From NCBI GenBank assembly GCA_002362105.1, contig DETD01000010.1, positions 1-32,764 of the forward strand: DNA of 32,764 bases, in the 5' to 3' direction. The translations under genes were made by a program, and so were the position numbers. Shown in pieces: positions 1-8,175 of this stretch. Below the pieces are notes generated by a model that saw only the letters and a list, made by a program, of their open reading frames with translations, did no database searches and had not been told where the DNA came from. Each line of letters opens with the position of its first letter. The stretch's first letter is position 1. This DNA is from Bacteroidales bacterium UBA3297 (GTDB taxonomy: Bacteria; Bacteroidota; Bacteroidia; Bacteroidales; Paludibacteraceae).

Positions 1-62
1 GTGGAACGGGGGACTTTTCTTTTTTGACGCTTTTTTGTGAAATAATCCGTTTATACGGTCCG

Positions 63-93
63 TTTATTTATAATGATGTATGTGTTATATTTG
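63..93 (+). promoter_or_regulatory. Bacteroidota-type promoter of the small membrane protein gene
   Basis: TATATTTG at 86-93 matches the -7 consensus TAnnTTTG of the Bacteroides primary sigma factor, and TTTA at 63-66, 19 bases upstream, is one base from the -33 element TTTG. The site lies about 50 bases before the start codon at 144. Spacing and sequence are seen directly; activity is inferred. Confidence 0.5.
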
Positions 94-143
94 GCGCTTT
101 TATGTGCTGTAGCGGCCAAATAAACCCCTAAAAACGATTCTTT

Positions 144-596
144 ATGATGTTGTTAGATGTTTCTTTCGGAATCTTTGCCTTTATGCCAATAGGTTGGGCT
201 TTTATGGCGTTTGTTATCCTTTGTGAGGCTTTCTGTATGTCAAAGTATCTGACGAACGCAAGGCTAAACAAACGTATATATTGGACCGAGTTGCTCAGCA
301 ACGCTGTTAGCGGCCTTACGGGTATCGTAACCTCTATGGAACTTAATGGAGGCTGGTGGTTAGTGGTGTGGTTCCCCTGGGTAAGTAAACACGAGGTCAA
401 TATTCACTACGAATGGTTTGGTTTGTTGGTTTATTACCTTGTCGCTTTCCTTCTCACTCTTGTAATTGAATTCCTTGTTAATTTTGCTTTTCTCCGCAAG
501 TTTTATAGCTTGGTACAGATTGTTAAGGCTACATTATTGGTGAATGTTGTTACCTATGCTATTGGGGCGATTCTTATTTTCTTTCTTGTTTTATAA
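144..596 (+). CDS. Small four-helix integral membrane protein, unknown function
   Basis: This 150-residue protein has four hydrophobic stretches (about residues 5-30, 50-72, 88-112 and 122-149) joined by short polar loops, so it is very probably an inner-membrane protein. The second segment contains a Trp-rich run (GGWWLVVWFPW). I do not recognise a family and see no catalytic motif. Two adjacent ATG codons at 144 and 147 could both start it. It stands alone, with its own promoter upstream and a hairpin terminator at 664-697, and faces away from nothing it obviously cooperates with. The reading frame is convincing because of the hydrophobicity pattern, the lone promoter and the terminator rather than by homology. 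Confidence 0.65.
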   Translation: MMLLDVSFGIFAFMPIGWAFMAFVILCEAFCMSKYLTNARLNKRIYWTELLSNAVSGLTGIVTSMELNGGWWLVVWFPWVSKHEVNIHYEWFGLLVYYLVAFLLTLVIEFLVNFAFLRKFYSLVQIVKATLLVNVVTYAIGAILIFFLVL

Positions 597-663
597 GTTA
601 CAAGATTAGCTGATTCAAAAAACGTCTTACGCTTAAAGTTAATAGGCAAAACGGCCAGTGGTG

Positions 664-697
664 AAAAGGTGTGTCCCCGTGTAGGGCGCACTTTTTT
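664..697 (+). terminator. Rho-independent terminator after the membrane protein gene
   Basis: GTGTGTCCC at 669-677 pairs, with one T-G wobble and one bulged T, with GGGCGCAC at 684-691, and six T residues follow at 692-697. An A-run before the stem extends the pairing with the T-tract. It lies about 70 bases after the stop codon at 596. Confidence 0.6.
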
Positions 698-759
698 GTT
701 TGGTTAATTTAAAAGTATTATTGATAATCTCTATTATGTCGTTTTCTGTGAGATTTCCT

Positions 760-795
760 AAAAAAGAAAAGGAGCACTCTTATGAATGCTCCTTT
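760..795 (-). terminator. Rho-independent terminator of the rlmD-nif3-cdsZ operon
   Basis: Read on the minus strand, AAAGGAGCA (795-787) pairs with TGCTCCTTT (776-768), leaving a ten-base loop, and is followed by a T-rich tract at 770-760. It starts 23 bases after the cdsZ stop codon. Confidence 0.75.
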
Positions 796-817
796 ATATT
801 GGATTAGTTTTTAAGGA

Positions 818-1660
818 TTAGTCCTTAGCAGCTGATTTCTTTCCCTTCTTTACTGGTGCAGCAGACTCAGTCTCGTCGGCAAGTGTAATGCCATAACCGG
901 TTTTCTTAACTTCCTCGTTACCGAGTGCCAAGTCAACCATAATTCGGCCACAGTACTCACAAACGATAATCTTGTTGCGCTGTGCGATATCGATACGGCG
1001 CTGAGGCGGAATCTGGTTGAAGCAACCACCACAAGCGTTACGTACGACACGTACAACAGCCAAACCGTTGCGGGCGTTCTTTCTAATCTTGTCGAAAGCG
1101 CTCAAGTAGCGTGGCTCAATCAGGGCTTCGTGGGCTTTAGCCTCTTCACGGAGTTTGTCTTCCTGCTGTTTGGTTTCAGAAACAATGGCCTCCAATTCCT
1201 GCTTCTTCTGGTCGAGGTCGATGCTACGTCCTTTAATAAGGTCGTTGGCCTTTTCCAAATCGTCGCGTCTGTCTTTAACGTTAGCCTGGTATTCTTTTAT
1301 CTTCTTTTCGCACAACTGGATGTTCAACTGCTGGTACTCGATTTCTTTTGACAAGTTCTCGTATTCGCGGTTGTTCTTTACGTTGTTCTGTTGCTCAGTG
1401 TATTTGCTGATAGCGGCCTTGTTCTCTTCAATTTCAATCTTTCGCTTCTCGATGTTGCTGGTTGACTCTGAAATTTCAGCTTCCAGATTGCTAACACGGG
1501 TGCGTAAGCCTTCAATCTCGTCTTCTAGGTCCTGAACCTCAAGCGGAAGTTCTCCACGAAGTGTCTTGATTTTGTCGATTTCAGACTTGACCAATTGGAG
1601 GTCAAACAAAGCTCTTAGTTTGGCTTCTACGGAAATCTCTTTCTCCTTTTTCTCTGCCAT
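818..1660 (-). CDS. cdsZ: Coiled-coil protein with C-terminal C4 zinc ribbon (CdsZ-like)
   Basis: The 280-residue protein is a long charged coiled coil over about residues 10-180, followed by a four-cysteine zinc ribbon near residues 208-237 (CGGC and CEYC pairs) and a Lys/Ala-rich tail. This is the architecture of the widespread zf-RING_7/C4-type zinc-ribbon family, studied in Chlamydia as CdsZ and elsewhere annotated as predicted nucleic-acid-binding proteins; its precise role in free-living bacteria is not settled. The gene starts 3 bases after the stop codon of the Nif3-like gene, so the two are almost certainly cotranscribed; the same nif3-zinc ribbon pairing is common in bacteria. The start ATG at 1660 gives a normal family length. 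The family assignment is strong, the function weak. Confidence 0.88.
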   Translation of the reverse strand: MAEKKEKEISVEAKLRALFDLQLVKSEIDKIKTLRGELPLEVQDLEDEIEGLRTRVSNLEAEISESTSNIEKRKIEIEENKAAISKYTEQQNNVKNNREYENLSKEIEYQQLNIQLCEKKIKEYQANVKDRRDDLEKANDLIKGRSIDLDQKKQELEAIVSETKQQEDKLREEAKAHEALIEPRYLSAFDKIRKNARNGLAVVRVVRNACGGCFNQIPPQRRIDIAQRNKIIVCEYCGRIMVDLALGNEEVKKTGYGITLADETESAAPVKKGKKSAAKD

Positions 1661-1663
1661 ACT

Positions 1664-2761
1664 TTATAAGTATTTTATCGGATTTGTGTTTATTTCTGAT
1701 TTATGAATTACAAAATTACTATTTTTTTCGTAAATCACATCATAAAAAATCTCTTTTGTAAATTGCTCGCTTTCAAAATGCCCAACATCTGCTAGAACTG
1801 TTTTTGTTCCTGCGTCGAAGAATTCGTGGTATTTGATGTCGGAAGTGAGGTACATGTCTGCGCCCATAGCCTCTGCCAAGCCCAAAAACTCATGTCCTGC
1901 GCCTCCGCAAAGGGCCACTTTGCGAACTTTTTCGCCTTTAAGTGCGGTGTGGCGTATGCAACCCAGTCCCAGCAGTTTTTTTACCCGGATCAGGAAGTCG
2001 GTCTCGTCCTCTTCTGCCTCTAGTTCACCTATACAGCCAAGCCCGACCGGACTATAGCCGATTTTGCTTTCGAAAAGGTCGAAAGCCGGTGTCTCGTAGG
2101 GGTGGGCGTTAACCAGCGCCTTTATGGCCTTGTTCTTGTCGCATGCCTTGACGATGACCTCAAGCCGGTCTTCGGGTTCGGTGTGCCTTTCTCCAATAGT
2201 TCCGCAGTAGGGTTGGCAGCCGTTGTTGGCTTTGAATGTGCCGTTTCCACTACTGCGGTAGCTACATTCGTCGTATTCGCCAATGGTGCCGGCTCCGGCT
2301 TTGAATAGGGCGTCGGCAACTGCTTCGGTGTGGCTGTTAGGGACAAAGGTCACTAACTTGTATACGGTTTCCTCTTCGGTGGCCAGTGGTTGGATCTTTT
2401 TCAGTCCTAGCTTTTGTGCCAGCCTGAAACTTACGCCATTGGGCATCTTGTCTAGGTTGGTGTGGCAGGCGTAGAGGGCTATGTCGTTCTTTATGGCGTA
2501 GGCCACACAGCGTTGAACATAGTTCCGGCCTGTCAGCTGTTTCAATCCCCTGAATATAAGCGGATGGTGAGAAACCACCATATTGCAGCCTTTCTCTTTG
2601 GCCTCTTCAAGCACTTCTTCCGTGCAGTCGATGCTCAACAATACGCCTGTAACAGTGGCGCTAGGGTCGCCAACAAGCAGCCCGCTGTTGTCGTAGCTCT
2701 CCTGGTACCGGAGTGGGGCATAGGCCTCGAGTTTGTTCGCTATGTCTCTAACGGTGGTCAT
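1664..2761 (-). CDS. Nif3-like dinuclear metal centre protein (YqfO type)
   Basis: The 365-residue product belongs to the Nif3/YbgI family, toroidal hexamers with a two-metal site; a GTP cyclohydrolase type 2 activity has been proposed for some members but the general role is uncertain. Visible metal-binding elements are the SHHPLIF motif (His65, His66), the TNLD motif near residue 103 and the C-terminal HFESE motif near residues 327-331. About 100 residues (roughly 130-235) are inserted between the two halves, matching the PII/CutA1-like insert of the long YqfO subclass. Its ATG overlaps the rlmD stop codon in an ATGA arrangement, and cdsZ follows by 3 bases, so it is the middle gene of a three-gene operon. 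Confidence 0.92.
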   Translation of the reverse strand: MTTVRDIANKLEAYAPLRYQESYDNSGLLVGDPSATVTGVLLSIDCTEEVLEEAKEKGCNMVVSHHPLIFRGLKQLTGRNYVQRCVAYAIKNDIALYACHTNLDKMPNGVSFRLAQKLGLKKIQPLATEEETVYKLVTFVPNSHTEAVADALFKAGAGTIGEYDECSYRSSGNGTFKANNGCQPYCGTIGERHTEPEDRLEVIVKACDKNKAIKALVNAHPYETPAFDLFESKIGYSPVGLGCIGELEAEEDETDFLIRVKKLLGLGCIRHTALKGEKVRKVALCGGAGHEFLGLAEAMGADMYLTSDIKYHEFFDAGTKTVLADVGHFESEQFTKEIFYDVIYEKNSNFVIHKSEINTNPIKYL

Positions 2762-4173
2762 AGGTTCTTTTTCTCTAGAAGGACAACATTTTCCACGTGG
2801 TGTGTGTGGGGGAACATGTCGACTGGCTGTACGGCCTTAACCGCATACTTGGCGTCTAAGAGATTCAGGTCGCGCGCCTGGGTGGCCGGATTACAGCTGA
2901 CGTATACGATGCGTTTTGGGGCAGCGTTCAGTATCACATTCACCACGTCGGGGTGCATACCGTCGCGTGGAGGGTCGGTAATGATGACGTCGGGACGGCC
3001 ATGACGGTTGATGAACTCGTCGGTCAGGATGTCCTTCATGTCGCCTGCGTAGAAAAGGGTGTTGTCGAGCGAATTGTTCTTCGCGTTGATTTTAGCATCT
3101 TCAATGGCTTCTGGCACATATTCAATACCAATAACCTGTTTGGCTTGTTTGGCTACGAAGCAGGCTATGGTTCCTGTACCTGTGTAGAGATCGTATACCA
3201 GCTCGTTGCCAGTCAGGTTGGCCAGGCTGCGGGCTACTTTGTAAAGCTCGTATGCCTGTGTGGTATTGGTCTGGTAGAACGACTTAGGACCTATTTTGAA
3301 GTGGAGGCCTTCCATTTCTTCCTCAATATAGTCTTTCCCGTGGAAAAGGTGTGGCTCTTGGTCGGTCAGCGTGTCGTTGCATTTGCTATTGATGTAGTAG
3401 ATGAGCGAGCTGATTTGAGGGAATGTCTTAACCAAATGGCTCAGCAGGCCTTCTCTGGCTTCCTTGTCTTCGTGGTAGAAGACAACAATCAGCATTACGT
3501 TGCCGGCCTGGGTCGTACGGATGATGATGTTGCGCAAGAATCCGCTTTGTTCACGGAAATCGTAAAAGTCGAGGTGGTGCTCAACACCGTATTTCTTTAT
3601 TTCAAGACGGATTTGGTCCGACAACTCCGATTGAAGGTAGCAGTGCTCAATGTCGAGTACTTTGTCGAATTTGCCAGGAATGTGGAAGCCGAGGGCATTC
3701 ATGTCGTCGTAACTTTCTCCGCTGTTAATCTGTTCCGAAGTCAGCCAGCGTTTGTTGGAGAATGAGAACTCCAACTTGTTGCGATAGTACATGGTTTTGG
3801 CAGAGCCCAGAATAGGGGAGATGGCGGGTAACTCGACTTTCCCGATGCGGGTAAGGCAGTCTTCCACCTGTTGTTGTTTCTGCTTAATCTGGTCCTCGTA
3901 GGGCAGAATCTGCCATTTGCAACCGCCGCAGACACCATAGTGGCTGCAGAACGGGTTGGCGCGCCTATCGGAATACTTCACGAAGCGGACCACACGGCCC
4001 TCCATGTAGTTGTGCTTCTTTTTGGTAATCTGTAGGTCGACAATGTCGCCAGGTACGGCGTATTGCGTGAACACTACCATGTTATCTAGTTTAGCCAGCG
4101 ATTTACCCTCACCGGCTATGGCGGTTATTTCAACCGCTTCCAATAGTGGCAGGTTCTTTTTTCTTGATGCCAT
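2758..4173 (-). CDS. rlmD: 23S rRNA (uracil-C5)-methyltransferase RlmD/RumA family
   Basis: The 471-residue enzyme transfers a methyl group from S-adenosylmethionine to C5 of a uridine, in RlmD U1939 of 23S rRNA. An N-terminal TRAM-like RNA-binding domain spans about residues 5-65. Cys76, Cys82 and Cys85 (motif CSHYGVCGGC), with a further Cys in the IEHCYLQ segment, match the 4Fe-4S ligands of RumA. The SAM-binding loop is DLYTGTGT, followed by the TDPPRDG motif and the catalytic-Cys motif VSCNPATQARD near the C-terminus. The length fits the family. Some relatives are dual-specific (RlmCD), so the exact uridine is not certain. It is the first gene of the rlmD-nif3-cdsZ operon. Confidence 0.93.
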   Translation of the reverse strand: MASRKKNLPLLEAVEITAIAGEGKSLAKLDNMVVFTQYAVPGDIVDLQITKKKHNYMEGRVVRFVKYSDRRANPFCSHYGVCGGCKWQILPYEDQIKQKQQQVEDCLTRIGKVELPAISPILGSAKTMYYRNKLEFSFSNKRWLTSEQINSGESYDDMNALGFHIPGKFDKVLDIEHCYLQSELSDQIRLEIKKYGVEHHLDFYDFREQSGFLRNIIIRTTQAGNVMLIVVFYHEDKEAREGLLSHLVKTFPQISSLIYYINSKCNDTLTDQEPHLFHGKDYIEEEMEGLHFKIGPKSFYQTNTTQAYELYKVARSLANLTGNELVYDLYTGTGTIACFVAKQAKQVIGIEYVPEAIEDAKINAKNNSLDNTLFYAGDMKDILTDEFINRHGRPDVIITDPPRDGMHPDVVNVILNAAPKRIVYVSCNPATQARDLNLLDAKYAVKAVQPVDMFPHTHHVENVVLLEKKNL

Positions 4174-4199
4174 TTTATCAGTAATGAATTTGTTTTATG

Positions 4200-4207
4200 C
4201 AAAAATA
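4200..4207 (-). promoter_or_regulatory. Probable -7 box of the rlmD operon
   Basis: On the minus strand this reads TATTTTTG, a perfect TAnnTTTG match, 26 bases upstream of the rlmD start codon. No good -33 TTTG is seen at the expected distance, so only the -7 element is called. Confidence 0.35.
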
Positions 4208-4248
4208 GCAAATTTCGGTGGCTCTTGGTGTTAAGTCGTCTGTGTTTT

Positions 4249-4280
4249 GTTGCTTTATAGACGTTTTTGTGATAATTTTG
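4249..4280 (+). promoter_or_regulatory. Promoter of the DUF3078 gene
   Basis: TAATTTTG at 4273-4280 is a perfect -7 element, and GTTG at 4249-4252 lies 20 bases upstream. The start codon at 4308 follows 27 bases later, which argues for the downstream ATG rather than for the longer frame that begins upstream of this promoter. Confidence 0.5.
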
Positions 4281-4307
4281 CACGGAAAATTGTACAAATT
4301 TCATATA

Positions 4308-5381
4308 ATGATGAAACGTTTACTATTTATTTCTTTACTTGCTGCCTCATCTGTTTCGGCTCTTGCAGACGATTTGCGCAGCACTGCTGTTTCCGAAGCC
4401 GGAAAGCACGAGAAAGTAAGAGCTGAAGTCTCTGCCGATGCCGATTCTGTTCATTGGAAATTTCCGTGCAAAGTAGGGCTTAATTTCGGTCAGACCGCTT
4501 ATGAACGTTGGGCCGAAGGTGGCGATAACTCGATTTCGTTCAGCGCTTTTGCCGATTTGCAGGCCAACTACAAGAGTGGTAAGAAAATGTGGAATAACGA
4601 ATTGTACGGTGAGTATGGACTTATGTTCTCTGATTCGTACGACCGCTATAAATGGAGGAAAAACCTCGACAAACTGACTTTTACATCTAACTACGGATAC
4701 CGTTCGATGTTCAAATCGTGGTATTATTCAGCCCTGTTGGACTTCAAGAGTCAGTTGGCTTCTGGTTATGAATACACATTCGACGATTCGCTCGGAACCC
4801 AGAAAAATCCGACTTCTGGCATATTCTCTCCTGCCTACCTCATCGGGTCTCTTGGTATGGAGTATATTCCGAACAAGTACGTTTCGGTTTACATTTCGCC
4901 AGTTGCGGGCCGTTTCACATTCTGTGAGGATTACCGCTTCCGTGAAAAATATGGTATGGAACAGAATTCCGATGGTAGTTTCAAGTGGCATAAAGAGGAA
5001 TTTGGTGCCTACCTGCGTGTCATTAACGACTTCGATGTTATGGAGAACGTACACTTGGCAAGCAAGTTGGACTTCTTTACTCCTTATACTGAAGACTTCG
5101 GTAACGTGATTGTAAACTGGGACTTGTTGCTGACTCTGAAGGTGAACAAGTACATCAATGCTTCAATCCGTACGCAGATGAAGTACGACGATAACATTTC
5201 GCACACGTATAAGACACCGGTTAAGAACAACGGCAGAGTTGTCCGCTCCGATGACGCTAATCTTAGCCAAATCGGCAACGGACCAGTCCGTGTAGAGTCT
5301 GATAAGAGTATACACTACGACCGTGGTGCCCGTCTGCAGTGGATGGACGCTATAAATGTGGGTATTTCTTACAGCTTCTAA
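4308..5381 (+). CDS. DUF3078 domain-containing exported protein
   Basis: The chosen start gives 357 residues with a clear signal peptide (basic MMKR, a hydrophobic core, then a likely cleavage after SALA). The mature protein is rich in alternating aromatic/polar segments (for example YGYRSMF, SWYYSALLDFKS, NVGISYSF at the end), which suggests an outer-membrane beta-barrel ending in Phe. The sequence style matches the DUF3078 family of Bacteroidota, of unknown function. The frame remains open upstream to 4218, but the upstream part contains the promoter and would spoil the signal peptide. ATG at 4311 is an equally good start. A strong terminator follows at 5409-5446, so it is transcribed alone. 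Confidence 0.85.
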   Translation: MMKRLLFISLLAASSVSALADDLRSTAVSEAGKHEKVRAEVSADADSVHWKFPCKVGLNFGQTAYERWAEGGDNSISFSAFADLQANYKSGKKMWNNELYGEYGLMFSDSYDRYKWRKNLDKLTFTSNYGYRSMFKSWYYSALLDFKSQLASGYEYTFDDSLGTQKNPTSGIFSPAYLIGSLGMEYIPNKYVSVYISPVAGRFTFCEDYRFREKYGMEQNSDGSFKWHKEEFGAYLRVINDFDVMENVHLASKLDFFTPYTEDFGNVIVNWDLLLTLKVNKYINASIRTQMKYDDNISHTYKTPVKNNGRVVRSDDANLSQIGNGPVRVESDKSIHYDRGARLQWMDAINVGISYSF

Positions 5382-5408
5382 TCCGTTCTGTATTAAATCA
5401 ACGAATAG

Positions 5409-5446
5409 GGAACAAGTCGAAATTTTGCCGACTTGTTCCTTTTTTT
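5409..5446 (+). terminator. Strong Rho-independent terminator after the DUF3078 gene
   Basis: GGAACAAGTCG (5409-5419) and CGACTTGTTCC (5429-5439) form a perfect 11-bp stem with a nine-base loop, followed by seven T residues. Confidence 0.92.
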
Positions 5447-5510
5447 GTGTTTGTTAGGGGCTATAAACATTCTTTTTCGTAAATTCGCAGTAATTAGTTA
5501 TCATTTAAGG

Positions 5511-6848
5511 ATGAAAAAGTTTTTAGTTCCCTTCTTTTACTTGTTGGCTGGATGCTCTTCCGCATTTGCCACAGGATTTAATCTGAGTTCTGCTGAAAGT
5601 GTCGCTTATTCCGATACGTATTTGAAAGGTACGGGCGGACAGCTTTCCGTTTTACTCGTCAACTCAATGAAGAGTGGGGCTACTTTAGTTTTTTCTTGCG
5701 ACAAGCAGGAATCTCTTTCCCAGGTGAAGTGGTATTCGTATACCGACAATGTCGAAAACCTTACTGAAATAACTTCGGGCATTGAAACAAAGGCCGACTC
5801 TACTGTCTTGTCGAAGCCAAAGGCCGATTGTGGTTATGCCGTGGAGTATGCCGACAGCGAAGGCAACAAGACTTTCTCTTACATCTGGCTTACCAAGTTC
5901 CAGCCTCTTACTGCTGCAACTATCGACACTACCATGTTCTATTGCGATAACCTTCCTATTAAATTGGAGCCGGTTATGACTTACCGTACACTGTATGGCA
6001 ACCAAACGAAGGTGAAAAGAACTGAAGAGGTTTCTTATTCGGTCTTCGAGATGGACCATGGCAGACTGGTGGACTCGAAAACAGAACTCCTAAGCGGCGA
6101 CTCGGTGTTGTACGTCCCTACGGTCCCAACTGTCGATACGCCTTTCGAATTGGTTAACTCGCTTTTCCGTACCTCTCTTACTACCGATACTTTTGTGTCG
6201 TATGCGGTGAATGCCTTCCCGGTAATGACAACCACGCAGAAGCATATTGCCGAAATTCAGAATGGCGAATATAAGACCGACGAAAATGGAAGAGTTGTGC
6301 TGTATTTTGACGAGGGGGGCGCTTTCCGCACTTCTTCTCCGTTCGATATCGACATCAAGAGTAATTGCAGTCCAAAGGTGAACGAGTTTACTTGGTATAT
6401 TGCCCGCGACAGCTCATTTAAGAACGCCATTCCTTATTATAACTGGAAAGAAGAGATTATTGGCTATTCGGGTTTGAATACAAAGGGTTCCCACTGCATC
6501 AAGTTGGAAGTGTCGAACTCAAAATCGGGCTGTAGTTTTTCATCTATGGCATGCTTCTCGATCGATTCTTCGCGGCTGTATGTCCCTAACGTGTTTACAC
6601 CAAACGGAACAGATAACAAAGAGTTCAAGGTTGGCTATTCCTCTATCAAGTCGTTCGAATGCCGCATTTATAACCAGTGGGGTAGAAAGGTGTTCGACAC
6701 CTCAGACATCAATGAAGGTTGGGATGGCACTTTTAACGGACACGAACTCCCTACGGGCGCCTATTTCTGTGTGATTAAGGCCGAGGGTTTTGATGGTCTG
6801 CGACACGATAAGAAGAAGACGATAAACCTCATTAGAACCAAGGATTGA
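5511..6848 (+). CDS. Exported protein with T9SS type B / gliding-motility C-terminal domain
   Basis: The 445-residue protein begins with a signal peptide (MKKFLVPFFYLLAGCSSAFA) and ends with a domain of about 90 residues that carries the hallmarks of the gliding-motility-associated C-terminal family (CHU_C/TIGR04131): VPNVFTPNGTDN, IYNQWGRKVF, a W-DGT segment and PTGAYFCVIKAEG. In Bacteroidota this domain directs cargo through the type IX secretion system, so the protein is probably displayed or released. The middle region looks like beta-rich Ig-like material with no recognisable enzyme motif. LAGC inside the signal could be a lipobox, but the position is early and AFA is a reasonable signal peptidase I site. 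Frame upstream of 5511 runs through the previous terminator and is rejected. No T9SS machinery genes are in this window. Confidence 0.88.
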   Translation: MKKFLVPFFYLLAGCSSAFATGFNLSSAESVAYSDTYLKGTGGQLSVLLVNSMKSGATLVFSCDKQESLSQVKWYSYTDNVENLTEITSGIETKADSTVLSKPKADCGYAVEYADSEGNKTFSYIWLTKFQPLTAATIDTTMFYCDNLPIKLEPVMTYRTLYGNQTKVKRTEEVSYSVFEMDHGRLVDSKTELLSGDSVLYVPTVPTVDTPFELVNSLFRTSLTTDTFVSYAVNAFPVMTTTQKHIAEIQNGEYKTDENGRVVLYFDEGGAFRTSSPFDIDIKSNCSPKVNEFTWYIARDSSFKNAIPYYNWKEEIIGYSGLNTKGSHCIKLEVSNSKSGCSFSSMACFSIDSSRLYVPNVFTPNGTDNKEFKVGYSSIKSFECRIYNQWGRKVFDTSDINEGWDGTFNGHELPTGAYFCVIKAEGFDGLRHDKKKTINLIRTKD

Positions 6849-6922
6849 CAAGCCTTTTTGCAAAAAATGCAAAAAAAGAGCACTTCTTTAGAGAAAAAGT
6901 TTTTTTATTAAGAATAAAAGCT

Positions 6923-6930
6923 TAATTTTG
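6923..6930 (+). promoter_or_regulatory. -7 element of the tRNA-Leu promoter
   Basis: TAATTTTG lies 15 bases upstream of the mature tRNA. The 12-mer TAATTTTGCGTC is repeated exactly at 32707-32718 upstream of the tRNA at the window end. Only a T-run is present where TTTG would be expected at -33. Confidence 0.55.
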
Positions 6931-6945
6931 CGTCGAAATACGAAA

Positions 6946-7032
6946 GCCCAAGTGGCGAAATTGGTAGACGCGCTAGTTTCAGGTACTAGTGACTTCGCGG
7001 TCTTGCAGGTTCGAGTCCTGTCTTGGGCACCA
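6946..7032 (+). tRNA. tRNA-Leu (anticodon CAG)
   Basis: The sequence folds into a class II tRNA: acceptor GCCCAAG (6946-6952) pairs with CTTGGGC (7022-7028), followed by discriminator A and an encoded CCA (7030-7032). The anticodon stem CTAGT/ACTAG encloses the loop TTCAGGT with anticodon CAG at 6980-6982. The long variable arm and the TTCGAGT T-loop are visible. It reads CUG leucine codons. Confidence 0.97.
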
Positions 7033-7040
7033 CTTCAGAA

Positions 7041-7076
7041 TTCCAATTGCCTTTTTTTGGTGATTGGAATTTTTTT
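7041..7076 (+). terminator. Terminator after tRNA-Leu
   Basis: TTCCAATTGCC (7041-7051) pairs, with G-T wobbles, with GGTGATTGGAA (7059-7069) across a seven-T loop, and seven T residues follow (7070-7076). It separates the tRNA from the tetR gene that begins 14 bases later. Confidence 0.85.
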
Positions 7077-7089
7077 ATAAAACGTTGAT

Positions 7090-7689
7090 ATGATTGAGTC
7101 CCAGTTAAGAACAAAAGCTTTATTGGTTGATGTGGCAAGGCAACTTTTTGCTGAAAAGGGTTTTGGCGCAACAACGATGAACGATATTGCCGAATTGTCG
7201 AATAAGGGAAGGCGTACGCTATACACTTATTTCAAAAGCAAGGAGGAGATTTATTCGGCCGTCATCAAGACCGAGTTGAATCTTATTTCCGACAACCTCA
7301 AGTCTGTTGTTGGCCGTAAGGACCTCGATCCTGATGAAAAACTGGTTCAATATATCAATGTGCGCATGGATGCTGTGAAGGATGTCGTTATCCGAAATGG
7401 TGAGTTGAAGGCCGAGTTCTTCCTCAACACACAGTTGGTCGAGAAAGTACGCCGCCGCTTAGATTTTCACGAAAAGAACATTTTGAAGGACATCCTGATT
7501 GAAGGTATGGAGAAGGGTATGTTTGAACGGCGCGATCCTGAGTTTGCCGCTTTGTGTATGCACTATTGCTTGAAAGGATTTGAATTGCCCTATATTCGTG
7601 GCGAGTTCGACCGCATCACCCTCCGTAAACGTGAACTGATTATCGACATGCTGATGAACGGCTTGCGTCGCAGACACCGACCAGTCTGA
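7090..7689 (+). CDS. TetR/AcrR family transcriptional regulator
   Basis: This 199-residue protein has the TetR N-terminal helix-turn-helix at about residues 8-55, with the typical segments FAEKGFGATTMNDIAE and YTYFKSKEEIYSAVI. The remaining 140 residues are helical, as expected for the ligand-binding and dimerisation domain. Such regulators usually repress nearby or divergent genes in response to a small molecule; no efflux or metabolic target sits beside it here. A perfect 14-bp palindrome lies just downstream (7733-7746), which could be an operator but is not in the usual upstream place. The ligand cannot be inferred. Confidence 0.92.
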   Translation: MIESQLRTKALLVDVARQLFAEKGFGATTMNDIAELSNKGRRTLYTYFKSKEEIYSAVIKTELNLISDNLKSVVGRKDLDPDEKLVQYINVRMDAVKDVVIRNGELKAEFFLNTQLVEKVRRRLDFHEKNILKDILIEGMEKGMFERRDPEFAALCMHYCLKGFELPYIRGEFDRITLRKRELIIDMLMNGLRRRHRPV

Positions 7690-7732
7690 TTTTTCCCTGA
7701 CGGCTGCCTGCGTGTTTGTTGTCGTATATAAA

Positions 7733-7760
7733 AAATAGGCCTATTTGCCCCTTTTGGGGC
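7733..7760. repeat. Perfect 14-bp palindrome followed by a small hairpin
   Basis: AAATAGGCCTATTT (7733-7746) is a perfect palindrome, and GCCCC-TTTT-GGGGC (7747-7760) follows without a gap. Together with the terminator at 7777-7809 they form three consecutive dyads between tetR and the HU gene. An operator role is possible but unproven. Confidence 0.5.
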
Positions 7761-7776
7761 GTATGCAAACGAAAAG

Positions 7777-7809
7777 AGCCTTCTGCGGACACCCGCAGAA
7801 GGCTTTTTA
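7777..7809 (+). terminator. Strong Rho-independent terminator after tetR
   Basis: AGCCTTCTGCGG (7777-7788) and CCGCAGAAGGCT (7793-7804) form a perfect 12-bp stem with an ACAC loop, with a T-tract at 7804-7808 and an A-tract before the stem, so it may work in both directions. Confidence 0.9.
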
Positions 7810-7891
7810 TTCCCATTTTATCGTGTTTTTTGGACCTTAGTTTTATTATTCAACGTATTTTCACTAAATTTAGCAGAAAATAAATACTATC

Positions 7892-8170
7892 GTGAATACT
7901 AAAGACCTCATAACTACCATAAGGGGGCAGCAAAGCCTTTCTGCTGAAGAGGCGGAAAGGCTTTTCGATGCTACCGTTAATGCCATCAAGAAACATTTGC
8001 TCGATGGCAACTTGGTCGCTGTGCAAGGATTTGGACAGTTCGAACCCAAAAAGAAGAACGAGCGTATTTCGGTGAACCCGGCAAGTGGCGAACGTATGCT
8101 GGTGCCGCCTAAAATTTCGGTCGCATTTAAACCTAGTACTGTTTTGAAGGATAGATTTTCCAATGATTGA
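7892..8170 (+). CDS. HU/IHF family DNA-binding protein
   Basis: The 92-residue product is a standard-length HU-family histone-like protein: an N-terminal helical dimerisation part (about 1-40), the VQGFGQFEPKKK strand turn and the beta-arm region with the NPASGE motif and a following basic end. HU proteins bind and bend DNA as dimers in the nucleoid. GTG at 7892 is the start; no Shine-Dalgarno is present, which is normal in this phylum. The next gene begins 5 bases after its stop and starts with a second HU domain, so the pair is probably cotranscribed and may form heterodimers, which is inference. Confidence 0.9.
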   Translation: MNTKDLITTIRGQQSLSAEEAERLFDATVNAIKKHLLDGNLVAVQGFGQFEPKKKNERISVNPASGERMLVPPKISVAFKPSTVLKDRFSND

Positions 8171-8175
8171 TTCCC

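Noticed and set aside
2953..3765. Long open frame (270 codons) antisense to rlmD
   Set aside because: It lies entirely inside the well-supported rlmD gene, has no domain pattern and arises from codon bias.
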